Shown: positions 15,664 through 24,603, counted from the stretch's first letter. The stretch is 64,000 nt of DNA from Rugosimonospora acidiphila (GCF_039543385.1 NZ_BAABJQ010000015.1:124001-188000); one strand, 5' to 3'. Numbers and translations: made by a program. Notes: generated by a model not told the origin, from the sequence alone.

Positions 15664-17841
15664 TCACCCCGCCACGAAGACCGTCGATCGATCTCGGCCA
15701 CCGGCCGGCGCGGGAACCATGGCGGCCCGGCCGAACCGCGCGGCGAGGGCACCCGGTGCGTACCGGGCGCTCGCGCGGTGCCACTCCAGGATCCCCGACA
15801 ACCAGTCCTTGAGCTGGTCCGCGTAGCCGATGAGCGCGGCGCGGGTGGCCTCATCGAGGCGGTCGTGCTCGAAGAGCGCCGGGAGCTCAACGGCCACCAG
15901 GTGCTCGAACTGGCGCATCCGTTCCCGCATCAGCTTCGCCACGAGGTCCCGGCCGGTGGCCGCGGCGCAGCCGAGGAAGCGCTCCAGGACGAAGACCAGG
16001 TTGTGCAGCTCGTGCTCGTACTCGATCTCCTTCTGGTAGCTGAACAGGTCGTTGACCAGGCACGCGTAGTCCTGCGCCGCGTTGGTGAGCTGCCTCACGA
16101 CGCGCGTGTCGAACAGCTCCGGCGGCACCGAGGTGGCCAGCCGCAGCCGGGCGAGGCCGGCCGTCAGCTCCGACCCGAAGGTGGCCCGCCGCATCTCGAC
16201 GTAGTCCACCGGGTCCGGGACGCGCCGCTGCGCCTCGCCGGCCATCTCCCACAGCCACGCCGAGGTCATGTCCTCCACGGCGGCGCGGAACGGGTGGCGC
16301 TCCTGCGGAGCCATCGGGCCCGCGGTGCGCCGCCAGAGGTCGGCCAGGCCGGCCTCCAGCGGCGAGGTGGGCGTGCCGGCCGGCGCCCCGCCGTCCAACG
16401 GCATGAACAGCGACAAGCGTGCGGTCGCCACCTTGGCCCCGACGAAGTCGCCGACCCGGCCCCACCGCACCGGGTAGAGGTCGTCGCCGTAGGTCCCCCA
16501 GCTGAGCCAGTCAGCCGCGAGGTCGAGTTGCTCGGGTGTCGCGTCGGCCGCGATCATCGCCGCGCAGTACGCGAGATCGAAGCCGGCGAACAGCCCGGCT
16601 GTCCACATCGGACGGCCGGCGACCGGTGCGAACATGCCCATGTCCGCGGCCCACCGCGCCGTGTGCCGGCGGGCCCCGGCCAGGTGCGGGCTGACCCGGA
16701 ACCGGAACGGCATGTACAGGTCGGGCAGCGGCAGGTGCCCGACCCGCCGGTCGGCCAGCACGTGGTCGTGTGCGGCGATCCGCCGTCCGAGCCCCGAGGA
16801 CGCGAGCGAATATGGGACGGACAGCCCCGGCACAAGCACCGGCGGCCGCCGGATGATTTTCGTGTACCGGCTGGATCTGGTGTGCCACTCGTGGCCACCG
16901 GCCTGCCAGTCCTGCAGCGCCTGAACGTACCGGCACACCGCGACCTGCTCGTGCGGCGGGGTGCCGCGCTCGGCGAACAGCAACGGGATCTCCGTGAGCG
17001 CGGTGTGCTCGAACTGTTGCAGCCGCGAGGTGAGCAGCTCGCCCACCAGGTCCGCGGCGCGCTGCGCGGGCACGTCGAGGAACCGTTCGAACACCAGCAC
17101 GGCGTTGGCGTTTTCGCCCTCGCGGGTCACCTCCCGTTCGTAGGAGAACAGGTCGTTGCGCAGGTGGATGCCATCGGAAAAGGTGTCCCGCAGCACCCGC
17201 AGCGGCCGGGTCTCGGAAAGCGACGCCGGCACCTCGGCGCCGGTGGCCACCTCGACGAGCGTCGCCGACCAGGGCGCACCACCGACCCGGCGGCGCATCT
17301 CGATGTACTCGATCGGGTTGGCCACCCGGTGCCGGGAGATGTTGTCCAGCTCCCACAGCGACTCGACCATCAGGTTGTGGGTGACGGCGACGAACCGCTC
17401 CCGCCAACCGTCCGACCGGGCGGGCACGGTACGGGCCCAGAGGTCGGCCAGCGCCGTCTCGGCCGGGTTCTCCGGCTGCCGGGTCGCCGGCCCCAGGAAC
17501 TCCTCCAGCCGTCCCAGGTACCGGCGGCCACCCTCGATGTCGCGGCTCTGCTTGAACAGTTCGAGGAAGTGGTCGTCGAAGAAGAACACCCACACGTACC
17601 AGTCGGTGATCAGAGCCAGCGTCTCGGCGTCGCAGTCGGGGTGGGTCAACGCGCACATCAACGCGTAGTCGTGCGCGGCGAGGTCGGCCTCGTCCCAGAC
17701 CAGCCCGCCGGACGGCGCCGGGCAGTCCAGCAGGCCCATCCGGCGCGCCCACGCCGTGGTGTGCTCGCGGGCGTGCTGTTCGTGCGGGTTACGCCGGGCC
17801 GGGTGCGGCAGGTAGAAGTCCGGCAGCGTGAACGCGGGCAC
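15664..17841 (-). CDS. geoA: Geosmin synthase (two-domain germacradienol/geosmin terpene cyclase)
   Basis: Cyclises farnesyl diphosphate to germacradienol (N-terminal domain) and converts that to geosmin and acetone (C-terminal domain). Domain 1 has the acidic motif DDHFLE (residues 89-94) and NSE triad NDLFSYERE (229-237). Domain 2 has GTYGDDLYP (449-457) and NDLFSYQKE (597-605). The linker HEWHTRSSRYTK and the N-terminus PAFTLPDFYLPHPARRNPH match known geosmin synthases. I start at the GTG at 17841 (GGGAGG upstream), giving 725 residues, close to the 726 of the Streptomyces coelicolor enzyme; the longer start at 17892 adds only 17 Arg/Gly-rich residues. It follows the encapsulin gene by 79 bases on the same strand and is the probable cargo. 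There is no long disordered N-terminal tail of the kind described for family 2B cargo. Confidence 0.96.
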   Translation of the reverse strand: MPAFTLPDFYLPHPARRNPHEQHAREHTTAWARRMGLLDCPAPSGGLVWDEADLAAHDYALMCALTHPDCDAETLALITDWYVWVFFFDDHFLELFKQSRDIEGGRRYLGRLEEFLGPATRQPENPAETALADLWARTVPARSDGWRERFVAVTHNLMVESLWELDNISRHRVANPIEYIEMRRRVGGAPWSATLVEVATGAEVPASLSETRPLRVLRDTFSDGIHLRNDLFSYEREVTREGENANAVLVFERFLDVPAQRAADLVGELLTSRLQQFEHTALTEIPLLFAERGTPPHEQVAVCRYVQALQDWQAGGHEWHTRSSRYTKIIRRPPVLVPGLSVPYSLASSGLGRRIAAHDHVLADRRVGHLPLPDLYMPFRFRVSPHLAGARRHTARWAADMGMFAPVAGRPMWTAGLFAGFDLAYCAAMIAADATPEQLDLAADWLSWGTYGDDLYPVRWGRVGDFVGAKVATARLSLFMPLDGGAPAGTPTSPLEAGLADLWRRTAGPMAPQERHPFRAAVEDMTSAWLWEMAGEAQRRVPDPVDYVEMRRATFGSELTAGLARLRLATSVPPELFDTRVVRQLTNAAQDYACLVNDLFSYQKEIEYEHELHNLVFVLERFLGCAAATGRDLVAKLMRERMRQFEHLVAVELPALFEHDRLDEATRAALIGYADQLKDWLSGILEWHRASARYAPGALAARFGRAAMVPAPAGGRDRSTVFVAG

Positions 17842-17920
17842 CGGCTCACCGCCTCCCCGGCGCCGGCCGGGCGGGCGGTGCCACCCGCCCACCGGATGGC
17901 GCTTCGGTCCCGGTCACCGG

Positions 17921-19375
17921 TCAGCTCCCGGCCCGGGGCGTCGGCACCTGCGGCAGGTCGCCGTAGTGGCCGACCTCCACGCCCTCCAGCACGCCGAGCG
18001 CGTCCGGCACCAGCACCGCCACCGAGAAGTACACGCTCACGAGATAGTTCATCACGGCCTTCTCGTCGATGCTCATGAACCGCACGGACAGGCTTGGCTC
18101 GTACTCCTCCGGCAGCCCGGTCTGGTGCAGCCCGATGACGCCCTGATCCTCGGCGCCGGTACGCATGGCGATCATCGAGGTGGTGCGGGTACCGCTGATC
18201 GGGATCTTGTTGCAGGGCAGGATCGGCACCCCGCGCCAGGCCGGCACCGTGTGCCCGGTCAGCTCGGTGCTGGTCGGGTAGAGGCCGCGCCGGTTGCACT
18301 CCCGCCCGAACGCGGCGATCGCCCTCGGGTGCGCCAGGATGAAGCGCGTGCTGCGGCGCCGCGAGAGCAGCTCGTCCAGATCGTCCGGGGTCGGCGGGCC
18401 GGACCGGGTGTGGATGCGCTGCCGCAGGTCCGCGTTGTGCAGCAGGCCGAACTCGCGGTTGTTGACCAGCTCGTGCTCCTGCCGCTCGCGCAGCGCCTCG
18501 ACGGTCAGCCGCAGCTGCTGTTCGAGCTGGTTCATCGGCTGGCTGTACAGGTCGGCGACCCGGGTGTGCACCCGAAGCACGGTCTGCGCCACGGACAGCT
18601 CGTACTCGCGGGGCGACAGTTCATAGTCGACGAAGGTGGTGGGCAGCGGCGGTTCGCCGCTGTGCCCGGCCACCGTCTCGATGGCCGCCTCGCCGAGCTT
18701 GTTCTGCGGCTTGCCGGCCGCCGCCACGAACGCGTCGAGGTGCGCGCGCAGCGCCGGCGCCCGGTCGATGAGGTTGCGCAGCGCGGCCACCGGCAGCTCG
18801 AGGACTATGCAGGCGGTCGCGGCCTGCACGGTGGCGTCCCATCGGGCCTCCCGGCTGACGATCGCCGCGTCGCCGAGGTAATCGCCGTCGGCGAGCACGC
18901 CCAGCACGCTGTGGCCGCCGTACTCGCCGGCGCCGAGCCTGGTCACCTTGCCGTGCGCGATGGCGAGGATCCGGTCGATAGCCGTGTCGGCCTGCACGAT
19001 GGCCTCTCCCGGCGCGTACTCGCGCTGCTCGAACCGATCGGCCAGCGAGCTGAGGACGTCCTCGTCCTCGAAGCCCCGCAGCGGCGGCAGCTCGGCCAGT
19101 TCGGCGGGGACCACGCGCACCTGCGCGCCGGTGTTGGTGAAGGTGAGCCGCCCGTCGCCGACCGCGTAGGACAGGCGCCGGTTCACCCGGTAGGTGCCGC
19201 CGGTGACCTCGACCCACGGCAGCACCCGCAGCAGCCAGCGAGAGGTGATCTCCTGCATCTGGGGAGCGGACTTGGTGGTGGTTGCCAGGTTGCGCGCCGC
19301 AGCCGTGCTCAGGCTGCTGGGGGCGTTTCCGTTCAGCGTGTTGTCCGAGAACTTCTCCGATTGGGTTACCGACAC
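17921..19375 (-). CDS. eshA: Family 2B encapsulin shell protein with inserted cyclic-nucleotide-binding-like domain (EshA-type)
   Basis: This 484-residue protein is often labelled a Crp/Fnr regulator but has no DNA-binding helix-turn-helix. Residues 1-95 (LATTTKSAPQMQEITSRWLL and on) and 225-484 (PLPTTFVDYELSPREYELSV, NREFGLLHNADLRQRIHTR, GVPILPCNKIPI) match the HK97-fold halves of EshA-type family 2B encapsulins. Residues 100-215 form an inserted cNMP-binding-like beta-roll (DGDYLGDAAIV, WDATVQAA). In that roll the usual FGE...PRxATV phosphate-binding residues read LGD and RWDATV, so the conserved Arg is lost. The shell would self-assemble into an icosahedral compartment. The GTG at 19375 has AAGGAG upstream. 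It heads an operon with geosmin synthase. Confidence 0.93.
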   Translation of the reverse strand: MSVTQSEKFSDNTLNGNAPSSLSTAAARNLATTTKSAPQMQEITSRWLLRVLPWVEVTGGTYRVNRRLSYAVGDGRLTFTNTGAQVRVVPAELAELPPLRGFEDEDVLSSLADRFEQREYAPGEAIVQADTAIDRILAIAHGKVTRLGAGEYGGHSVLGVLADGDYLGDAAIVSREARWDATVQAATACIVLELPVAALRNLIDRAPALRAHLDAFVAAAGKPQNKLGEAAIETVAGHSGEPPLPTTFVDYELSPREYELSVAQTVLRVHTRVADLYSQPMNQLEQQLRLTVEALRERQEHELVNNREFGLLHNADLRQRIHTRSGPPTPDDLDELLSRRRSTRFILAHPRAIAAFGRECNRRGLYPTSTELTGHTVPAWRGVPILPCNKIPISGTRTTSMIAMRTGAEDQGVIGLHQTGLPEEYEPSLSVRFMSIDEKAVMNYLVSVYFSVAVLVPDALGVLEGVEVGHYGDLPQVPTPRAGS

Positions 19376-19530
19376 CGCGAGCCGCTCCTTCGTCGAAGGG
19401 ACTGTGATGGATCGAGGGGGGCACAGGCAATGTCGCATGTCAGTGATAAGTCAGCCAATAGCGTGTAAGGACGGGTACATGACACATGCGGCTATTGCTA
19501 TACAGTGTTCCGTTATGCCCTGCCCGAGGG
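19376..19530 (-). promoter_or_regulatory. Promoter region of the encapsulin-geosmin synthase operon
   Basis: A 155-base gap holding an AT-richer core. CAATAGC (19450-19456) and GCTATTG (19482-19488) form an inverted repeat, and the minus strand reads TATAGCAATAGCC, a plausible -10 area. The gene upstream is on the same strand, so a dedicated promoter here is inferred rather than proven. Confidence 0.4.
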
Positions 19531-20796
19531 TCAGGCCAGGCCGATGCGGGCCGCGAGCGCCCGGACGTCGGCGCGTACCAGCGCATCGTCGTCGCGCCCC
19601 AGCAGGTCGGCGACGGCCTGCCGGACGAACGGGTCGATCCGCACCTCCTCCGCACACGCCGCCTCCGCCTTGCTCAGCGCGAGCACGGTCGCCGGTGCGT
19701 TGCGGGCGCGGGCGTGCAGGCGGGCCAGGGTCAGGTAGCCGCGGCTGCGCTCGGCCCGTCCGGCGACGCTGTCCGGGTCGACCCGGCGCGACAGGCGCAC
19801 CGCGTCGCGCAGCTGGCCCAGCCGCAGCGCCACGCGGACCGCGTGGAGGGCGACGTCCTGGGCGCTGAACGCGAACCGGGGATCGTCCGGCGTCGGCCGC
19901 CGGGCGTACCCGGCGGCGCTGGCCAGCCACTGGCGGGCCGCGGGCGCGCAGTGCCGGGCGGTGGCGGCACGCGCGGCGGTCAGGTGCAGCCGACCGGTCA
20001 CAGCCGGGCGCAGCCCGCACCCGCAGCCGTCCGCTGTGGACAGTGCGCTGCCGCAGGCCGCCTCGGCGCTGTCCGTGGCGCCGAGGCGCACCAGCGTGTC
20101 GGCGTACGCGCCGATCGCGACAGCCGACGCGCACGCGCAGCCGCCATCGCGCCCGGCCGCCATCGCGCGCTGCGCGGCCGCCAGCGCCACCGTCTGATCG
20201 CCGAGCCGGCCGGCCAGCAGGCAGGCGAGCCGGTACGCGTGCGCGGCGACCTCCCCGCCGGGCGGCCGGAGCGCGTGCAGCACACCGGGCAGCCGGCCCA
20301 GGGTGCGGCTGTACGGCTCGGCCGATTCCCGCCACTGCGCCCACAGCCGGGTCACCTCCTCGCCGAGCCCGCCGGCCGGCGCACCCGGCCCAGGCCGGGT
20401 ACCGGGTCCCGCCCCGGGCCGGTCCGGCGATGCGGCCGGGTCTCCGAACGCGACCGGGTCGCCGAACGCGACCGGTATCGCACCCGCCGATCGCGCCGGG
20501 ACGGGCGGTAGGGCGAACACCGCGTCGCGCAGTGCCGTGGTGTCCAGCGACGGCCGGGGTGCCGGCGCGTGCCGCGTCACGGCGCAGTCGACGAACCCGG
20601 CGACGTCGGCGACGTTCAGCACGGAAGCCAGCCGCAGCAGGACCGACAGCCGATCCACCGCCCGGTCGCCGCGCTCGACCTGGCGCACCCACTCGGCACT
20701 GCGACCGATCAGGTCGCCCAGCGCCCGGCGGGACAACCCCCGGCGCTCCCGCGCCAGAGCGATCCGCCGGCCGAGCGATAAATCCGGAATACGCAT
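19531..20796 (-). CDS. XRE family regulator with TPR-like C-terminus
   Basis: A 421-residue protein. An N-terminal helix-turn-helix of the XRE/lambda-Cro type (GRRIALARERRGLSRRALGD and SAEWVRQVERGDRAVDRLS, about residues 8-60) is followed by a Pro/Gly/Asp-rich segment and a long helical region resembling the tetratricopeptide sensor part of actinobacterial regulators. The segment GRDGGCACAS ... GCGCG is unusually Cys-rich. VAFGDP is repeated in tandem, encoded by an 18-base period duplication. It lies upstream of the encapsulin operon on the same strand and is a candidate regulator of it. No target is visible. Confidence 0.85.
   Translation of the reverse strand: MRIPDLSLGRRIALARERRGLSRRALGDLIGRSAEWVRQVERGDRAVDRLSVLLRLASVLNVADVAGFVDCAVTRHAPAPRPSLDTTALRDAVFALPPVPARSAGAIPVAFGDPVAFGDPAASPDRPGAGPGTRPGPGAPAGGLGEEVTRLWAQWRESAEPYSRTLGRLPGVLHALRPPGGEVAAHAYRLACLLAGRLGDQTVALAAAQRAMAAGRDGGCACASAVAIGAYADTLVRLGATDSAEAACGSALSTADGCGCGLRPAVTGRLHLTAARAATARHCAPAARQWLASAAGYARRPTPDDPRFAFSAQDVALHAVRVALRLGQLRDAVRLSRRVDPDSVAGRAERSRGYLTLARLHARARNAPATVLALSKAEAACAEEVRIDPFVRQAVADLLGRDDDALVRADVRALAARIGLA
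20444..20475. repeat. Short tandem repeat inside the XRE regulator gene
   Basis: CCGAACGCGACCGG occurs at 20444-20457 and 20462-20475, an 18-base period that encodes two VAFGDP units in the linker after the DNA-binding domain. Probably replication slippage in a disordered linker. Confidence 0.7.
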
Positions 20797-20841
20797 TACT
20801 GCGCAGAGTATCGGTCTCGACCACCGAGCGTACAGTGCCGC

Positions 20842-21609
20842 TCACGACGGGCCGGTGAGCGCCGCGACCGCCGCCTCGATCGGGCCGGGCCCGATCGACA
20901 GCGCCCGGCTGAACGGGAACTCCACCTGATAGATCACGAACAGCGACAGCGCCATCATCGCGGCGGCCGTCGCCATCATCAGGCCGTTCGGGAACGTGCG
21001 CGCCAGCCCGAACAGGTACAGGAACGCGATGGTCACCGCGCTACCCATCACGAGCGCCGGCCACAGCAGCGACGGCATGCTCGAATCCGCGGCGGCCAGC
21101 CGGACCCGCCGCGCGTCGCCCGCGTCCCGCAACCGGTCCAGCAGGTCCTGGTACGCCTGCGCCTGCTGGTCGCCCTCGGGCCGCACCGCTACCGCGGCAA
21201 CGCGGAGCTGGTCGAACTGCGCCTCGGTGGCCGGATCACCCCGGTGCCGCGCGCGCAGCACCGGCCACTCCTGACGCACCACCGACTCGCCGTAGCCGAT
21301 GATCAGCGACCGGATCCGGTGGGCGCTCGCCGGATCGAGCTGCCCGGCCGACAGGTACGCCTCGGACAGGTCGCCGGCCTCCTGGCGGGTGGACTGGCCC
21401 GCGTCGTCGTGCGGCTCCCACACGGCGATCGCCGCGATGGCGATGAGGATGGCGTACACCATCCCGATGCTCGCGTAGATCGCACCGGCGGCGTCCGCGT
21501 CGGCGATCAACCACCGCTGCGGCACGTACCGGGACACCAGCAGGAAGCCGCCCGTGCTGAGGGCGGCCGCGCCCGCCATCACGCCGGCACCGGCCAACAG
21601 GGTCAGCAT
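20842..21609 (-). CDS. DUF4239-like membrane protein
   Basis: A 255-residue inner membrane protein with two hydrophobic segments at the N-terminus (LLAGAGVMAGAAALSTGGFL and AGAIYASIGMVYAILIAIAA), a soluble middle domain (EAGDLSEAYLSAGQLD ... WPVLRARHRGDP) and two more at the C-terminus. The pattern of N-terminal helices, an EA-rich helical domain and C-terminal helices fits the bestrophin-like DUF4239 family. No function is established. The ATG at 21609 has GGAGGAG upstream. Same strand as its neighbours, no evident functional link. Confidence 0.8.
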   Translation of the reverse strand: MLTLLAGAGVMAGAAALSTGGFLLVSRYVPQRWLIADADAAGAIYASIGMVYAILIAIAAIAVWEPHDDAGQSTRQEAGDLSEAYLSAGQLDPASAHRIRSLIIGYGESVVRQEWPVLRARHRGDPATEAQFDQLRVAAVAVRPEGDQQAQAYQDLLDRLRDAGDARRVRLAAADSSMPSLLWPALVMGSAVTIAFLYLFGLARTFPNGLMMATAAAMMALSLFVIYQVEFPFSRALSIGPGPIEAAVAALTGPS

Positions 21610-21628
21610 GCTCTCCTCCGGGTGATGG

Positions 21629-22678
21629 CTAGCGCGTTCGGTGGGCGAGGCGCCGCCCGGTGACGTGTGCCGCGCCGACCGCCGCGGGCACCACCAACAG
21701 CACCGCGACCGACCAGGTCACCGGCAGGCCGCGGCGCGGCGTCCAGGGCCGGGTGTGCCCGATCGGGACGGCCGCCACGGACGGTGACGCCGGCCCGGTG
21801 GCAGCGGTCGCCGGCGAGGTCGGGCGGGGGGACGTCGCCCGTGGCGTCGGCCGGACGGTGGCCGGTCGAGTGGCGGCCGGTCGAGTGGCGGCCAGACGCG
21901 CCGGCGCCCGGATGGGCGCGGCGGGTCGGGCCGGTGCCGAGCTGGGTGGTGGCGGGGTGGGTGGTGGCGGGGTGGGTGGTGGCGCGGACGGATCTGGCGT
22001 CGGGCGCGGGCTGACCGGCGGAGCCGGCGACGCGGTGGTCGGCCCGGGCGACGGCGTCACGACCGCCGGTGGCACCACCCGGTAGTCCTCGACCTCTCCC
22101 CCGTACGCCGGGCCGACCGGCACCGGGTCGGGCGGCACTCCCTGGTAGAGCCGCAGCCGCAACTCTCCGGCGCCCGGCCCGGGCGCCGGAGAGTGCCAGC
22201 GCAGCACCACGCGGGTCGCCCCGCGCGGGACCAGCGCGGCGGTCCGCTGCTGCCCGGTGAATCCCCGGCCGGAGAAGTCCAGCCAGCCGACCAGCAGCGC
22301 GACCGACCCGGTGGTGTTGCGAACCGCCACGGTGACCCTCGGCGCGCCGGCGGGCAACCGCACCGGGGCCGGCAGGCCGTCGTCCGCGTCGCCGTTGTCG
22401 GTACGGCCGTCGGGGTCACCGGTGACCGTGGCGCCGATGGTCAGCACGGTCGCGGTGGCGGTGATGAGGTGGCGCGGCCCGTCCTGCGCGAGCGTCGTGC
22501 GGTACCGGGCGGGCGCGTCGCCGTAGTCCCACGCGTACCGCCAGTACGGGACCGCCGCCGCCGCGCCCGTGGCCGACCATCCCAGCACGGCGGCACCCGC
22601 GACCAGCAGAGCCGCCGCACGCCGCGATGCCCGGACCCAGCGCCACGTCACGATGCCCGATGGTAGGGGCGCGCACAC
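21629..22678 (-). CDS. Surface-anchored GEVED-domain protein with Pro-rich stalk
   Basis: A 349-residue secreted protein: a signal peptide (RAAALLVAGAAVLGWSATGAAAA), then a YAWDYGDAP ... GDPDGRTDNGDADDG region and a GEVEDYRV motif, the signature of GEVED beta-sandwich domains found in adhesins and surface proteins. A long Pro/Thr/Ala-rich stalk (about residues 210-305) leads to a single C-terminal membrane helix (VTWSVAVLLVVPAAVGAAHV) and basic tail, so the product probably spans the cell wall. The start is uncertain; GTG at 22678 or a GTG nine codons later are both possible. Confidence 0.8.
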   Translation of the reverse strand: MCAPLPSGIVTWRWVRASRRAAALLVAGAAVLGWSATGAAAAVPYWRYAWDYGDAPARYRTTLAQDGPRHLITATATVLTIGATVTGDPDGRTDNGDADDGLPAPVRLPAGAPRVTVAVRNTTGSVALLVGWLDFSGRGFTGQQRTAALVPRGATRVVLRWHSPAPGPGAGELRLRLYQGVPPDPVPVGPAYGGEVEDYRVVPPAVVTPSPGPTTASPAPPVSPRPTPDPSAPPPTPPPPTPPPPSSAPARPAAPIRAPARLAATRPAATRPATVRPTPRATSPRPTSPATAATGPASPSVAAVPIGHTRPWTPRRGLPVTWSVAVLLVVPAAVGAAHVTGRRLAHRTR

Positions 22679-22799
22679 CGGTCACCGCCCAGCTTTGGTG
22701 GCGCCAACAAAAGTTGGTACCCGCGGGCGCTGTCGACCGGATCCGGGAAAGGCATGCATGAGACACCCTCACCTCGACCGCGGCCGGGCCGGATCGGTG

Positions 22800-23780
22800 T
22801 CAGCGCGTCGGCTCGGCGTAGAGGCGGGCCACCACGTCCTCGATGTCCGGCTCCAGCACCGAAACGTCGCGCAGGGCGCCGTCCCGGGCCAGCGCCGCGA
22901 CCAGTTCGCCGGCGGTGCCGCCGGACAGGCCGAACGTCACCCGGTAGCCGTCCGCCTCGACGGCCTCCGGGGCGACGCCGGGCAGCTCCACCCGGCCGGT
23001 CCAAGGGGTGTCGAGGTCGACGACGACGCGGCGCCGCGAGTCGTATCGGGCGTGCAGCTCCGGCAGGGTACCGTCATGCACGACGCGGCCGTGGTCGATG
23101 ACGATCAGCCGACGGCAGAGCTTCTCGATGTCGGCCAGGTCGTGGGTGGTCAGCATCAGCGTGGTGTCACCGCGCGAGCCCAGGTCGGCCAGGAACGCTC
23201 GGACCGCCTGCTTGCTGATCACGTCGAGGCCGATCGTCGGCTCGTCCAGGAACAGCACCGCGGGGGCGTGCAACAGCGCGGCGGTGATCTCGCCGCGCAT
23301 CCGCTGGCCCAGCGACAGCTGCCGGACCGGGGTGTCCAGAAACCCATCGAGGTCGAGCAGCCGCCGGCACTCGCCCAGCCTCGAGGCGTGGTCGGCGGCC
23401 GGCACCCGGTAGATGTAGCGGAGCAGCCGGAACGATTCGGCCAGCGGCAGGTCCCACCACAGCTGCGAGCGCTGGCCGAACACGACGCCGATGTGCCGGG
23501 CCAGCCTGGTGCGCTGCGCCACCGGACGCAGGCCGCACACGCTCAGCTCGCCGCCGCTGGGCATCAGCACGCCGGTGAGCATCTTCAACGTGGTGGACTT
23601 GCCCGCGCCGTTCGGGCCGATGTAACCGACCATCTCCCCGCGCTCCACCCTCAGGCTGACGCCGTCCACCGCGGCGACCGTGCGCCGGGTGCGGCGCAAC
23701 AGCCCCGCCCGGGTCGACACGGTGAAATCCTTGCGCAGGTCGGCGGTGTGGATGACGGGTTCGCGCTCGCTCACGCTCAT
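22800..23780 (-). CDS. ABC transporter ATP-binding protein (ABC-2 exporter)
   Basis: A 326-residue ATPase with Walker A GPNGAGKSTT, signature LSLGQRMRGE, Walker B VLFLDEPTIGLD and switch His in LTTHDL. The C-terminal extension after about residue 240 is typical of DrrA/NatA-type exporter ATPases. It follows two permease genes with a 4-base gap. The three form an export system; substrates of this class include drugs, antibiotics and wall components, and none can be assigned here. Confidence 0.92.
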   Translation of the reverse strand: MSVSEREPVIHTADLRKDFTVSTRAGLLRRTRRTVAAVDGVSLRVERGEMVGYIGPNGAGKSTTLKMLTGVLMPSGGELSVCGLRPVAQRTRLARHIGVVFGQRSQLWWDLPLAESFRLLRYIYRVPAADHASRLGECRRLLDLDGFLDTPVRQLSLGQRMRGEITAALLHAPAVLFLDEPTIGLDVISKQAVRAFLADLGSRGDTTLMLTTHDLADIEKLCRRLIVIDHGRVVHDGTLPELHARYDSRRRVVVDLDTPWTGRVELPGVAPEAVEADGYRVTFGLSGGTAGELVAALARDGALRDVSVLEPDIEDVVARLYAEPTR

Positions 23781-23784
23781 GTCT

Positions 23785-24603
23785 TCAGGACCCCGTGCTT
23801 CGGTAGTGACGGATACCGGTACGCCAGATCAGCGCCGCCACACCGGCCGCGGCCAGCGCCACCACCGGGGACGACCAGGACAGCAGCCGCGGCCCGCCCA
23901 GCGGATCGGGCTTGCCGAGAATGGCCAGCGCCGGGTAATACGCGACGAAGGCGAACCCCAGCCCGTACGCGAAGGCTTTGCGGAACCAGCCCGCGTACAC
24001 GGTGGCCGGGTAGGCACTGAAGTCGCGCCCGCCGTAGGTGAACGAGTTGGCGAACTCCCCCGATTCGATGAACCAGAACGCCACCGTGGAGCCGGCCACG
24101 AAGATGCTCGCGAACAGCACGGCGCCGAACAGTGGCGCCAGCACCAGCAGCGCCGCGCGCGCGAACGTCCAGCGCACGGGTACCAGGTTCAACGCGATCA
24201 CCAGTACCACCACGCCCTGCGCGACCCGGCCGAACCGGCGCAGCGCCAGGTCTCCGCAGATCAGCTGGAGCAGCACGGACAGCGGCCGGGCCAGCACCGC
24301 GTCGAAGCGCCCGGTCCGGATGTACAGCCGCATCGTGTCGATGTTGCCGACGCTCAGGTCACACAGCGCGAAGGACAGGTTGGCCAGGCCGCTGATCAGC
24401 AGTGCCTCGGGCAGGCTGAAGCCGCCCAGCACTGGCGTGACGCGAAACAGCACCACCACGGTCGCCACGTCCACGAGCGTGAGCACCAGGTTGCCGAGGA
24501 TGTCCATGACGAACGAGACGCGGTACTGAAGCTGGCTGCGCACCTGCGCGGCAAGGAGCTGCCGGTAGCCGGCGAGAGCGCCGGGAGGGTCGTGCTCAGC
24601 CAC
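23785..24603 (-). CDS. ABC-2 type permease (DUF990-like)
   Basis: A 272-residue membrane protein with about six hydrophobic helices, beginning with a cytoplasmic stretch YRQLLAAQVRSQLQYRVSFV and containing FDAVLARPLSVLLQLICGDL, typical of the ABC-2 family (PF06182-like) permeases that occur in pairs beside a single ATPase. The GTG at 24603 overlaps the end of the upstream permease gene by eight bases, showing translational coupling. Confidence 0.88.
   Translation of the reverse strand: MAEHDPPGALAGYRQLLAAQVRSQLQYRVSFVMDILGNLVLTLVDVATVVVLFRVTPVLGGFSLPEALLISGLANLSFALCDLSVGNIDTMRLYIRTGRFDAVLARPLSVLLQLICGDLALRRFGRVAQGVVVLVIALNLVPVRWTFARAALLVLAPLFGAVLFASIFVAGSTVAFWFIESGEFANSFTYGGRDFSAYPATVYAGWFRKAFAYGLGFAFVAYYPALAILGKPDPLGGPRLLSWSSPVVALAAAGVAALIWRTGIRHYRSTGS

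Noticed and set aside
15664..17841. 2-methylisoborneol synthase as the encapsulin partner
   Set aside because: The protein has two terpene cyclase domains and geosmin synthase-specific N-terminal and linker motifs, and no GPP methyltransferase is adjacent.
17921..19375. Calling the encapsulin a Crp/Fnr transcription regulator
   Set aside because: The cyclic-nucleotide-binding-like roll is present, but the rest matches EshA/HK97-type shell segments and no DNA-binding helix-turn-helix is seen.
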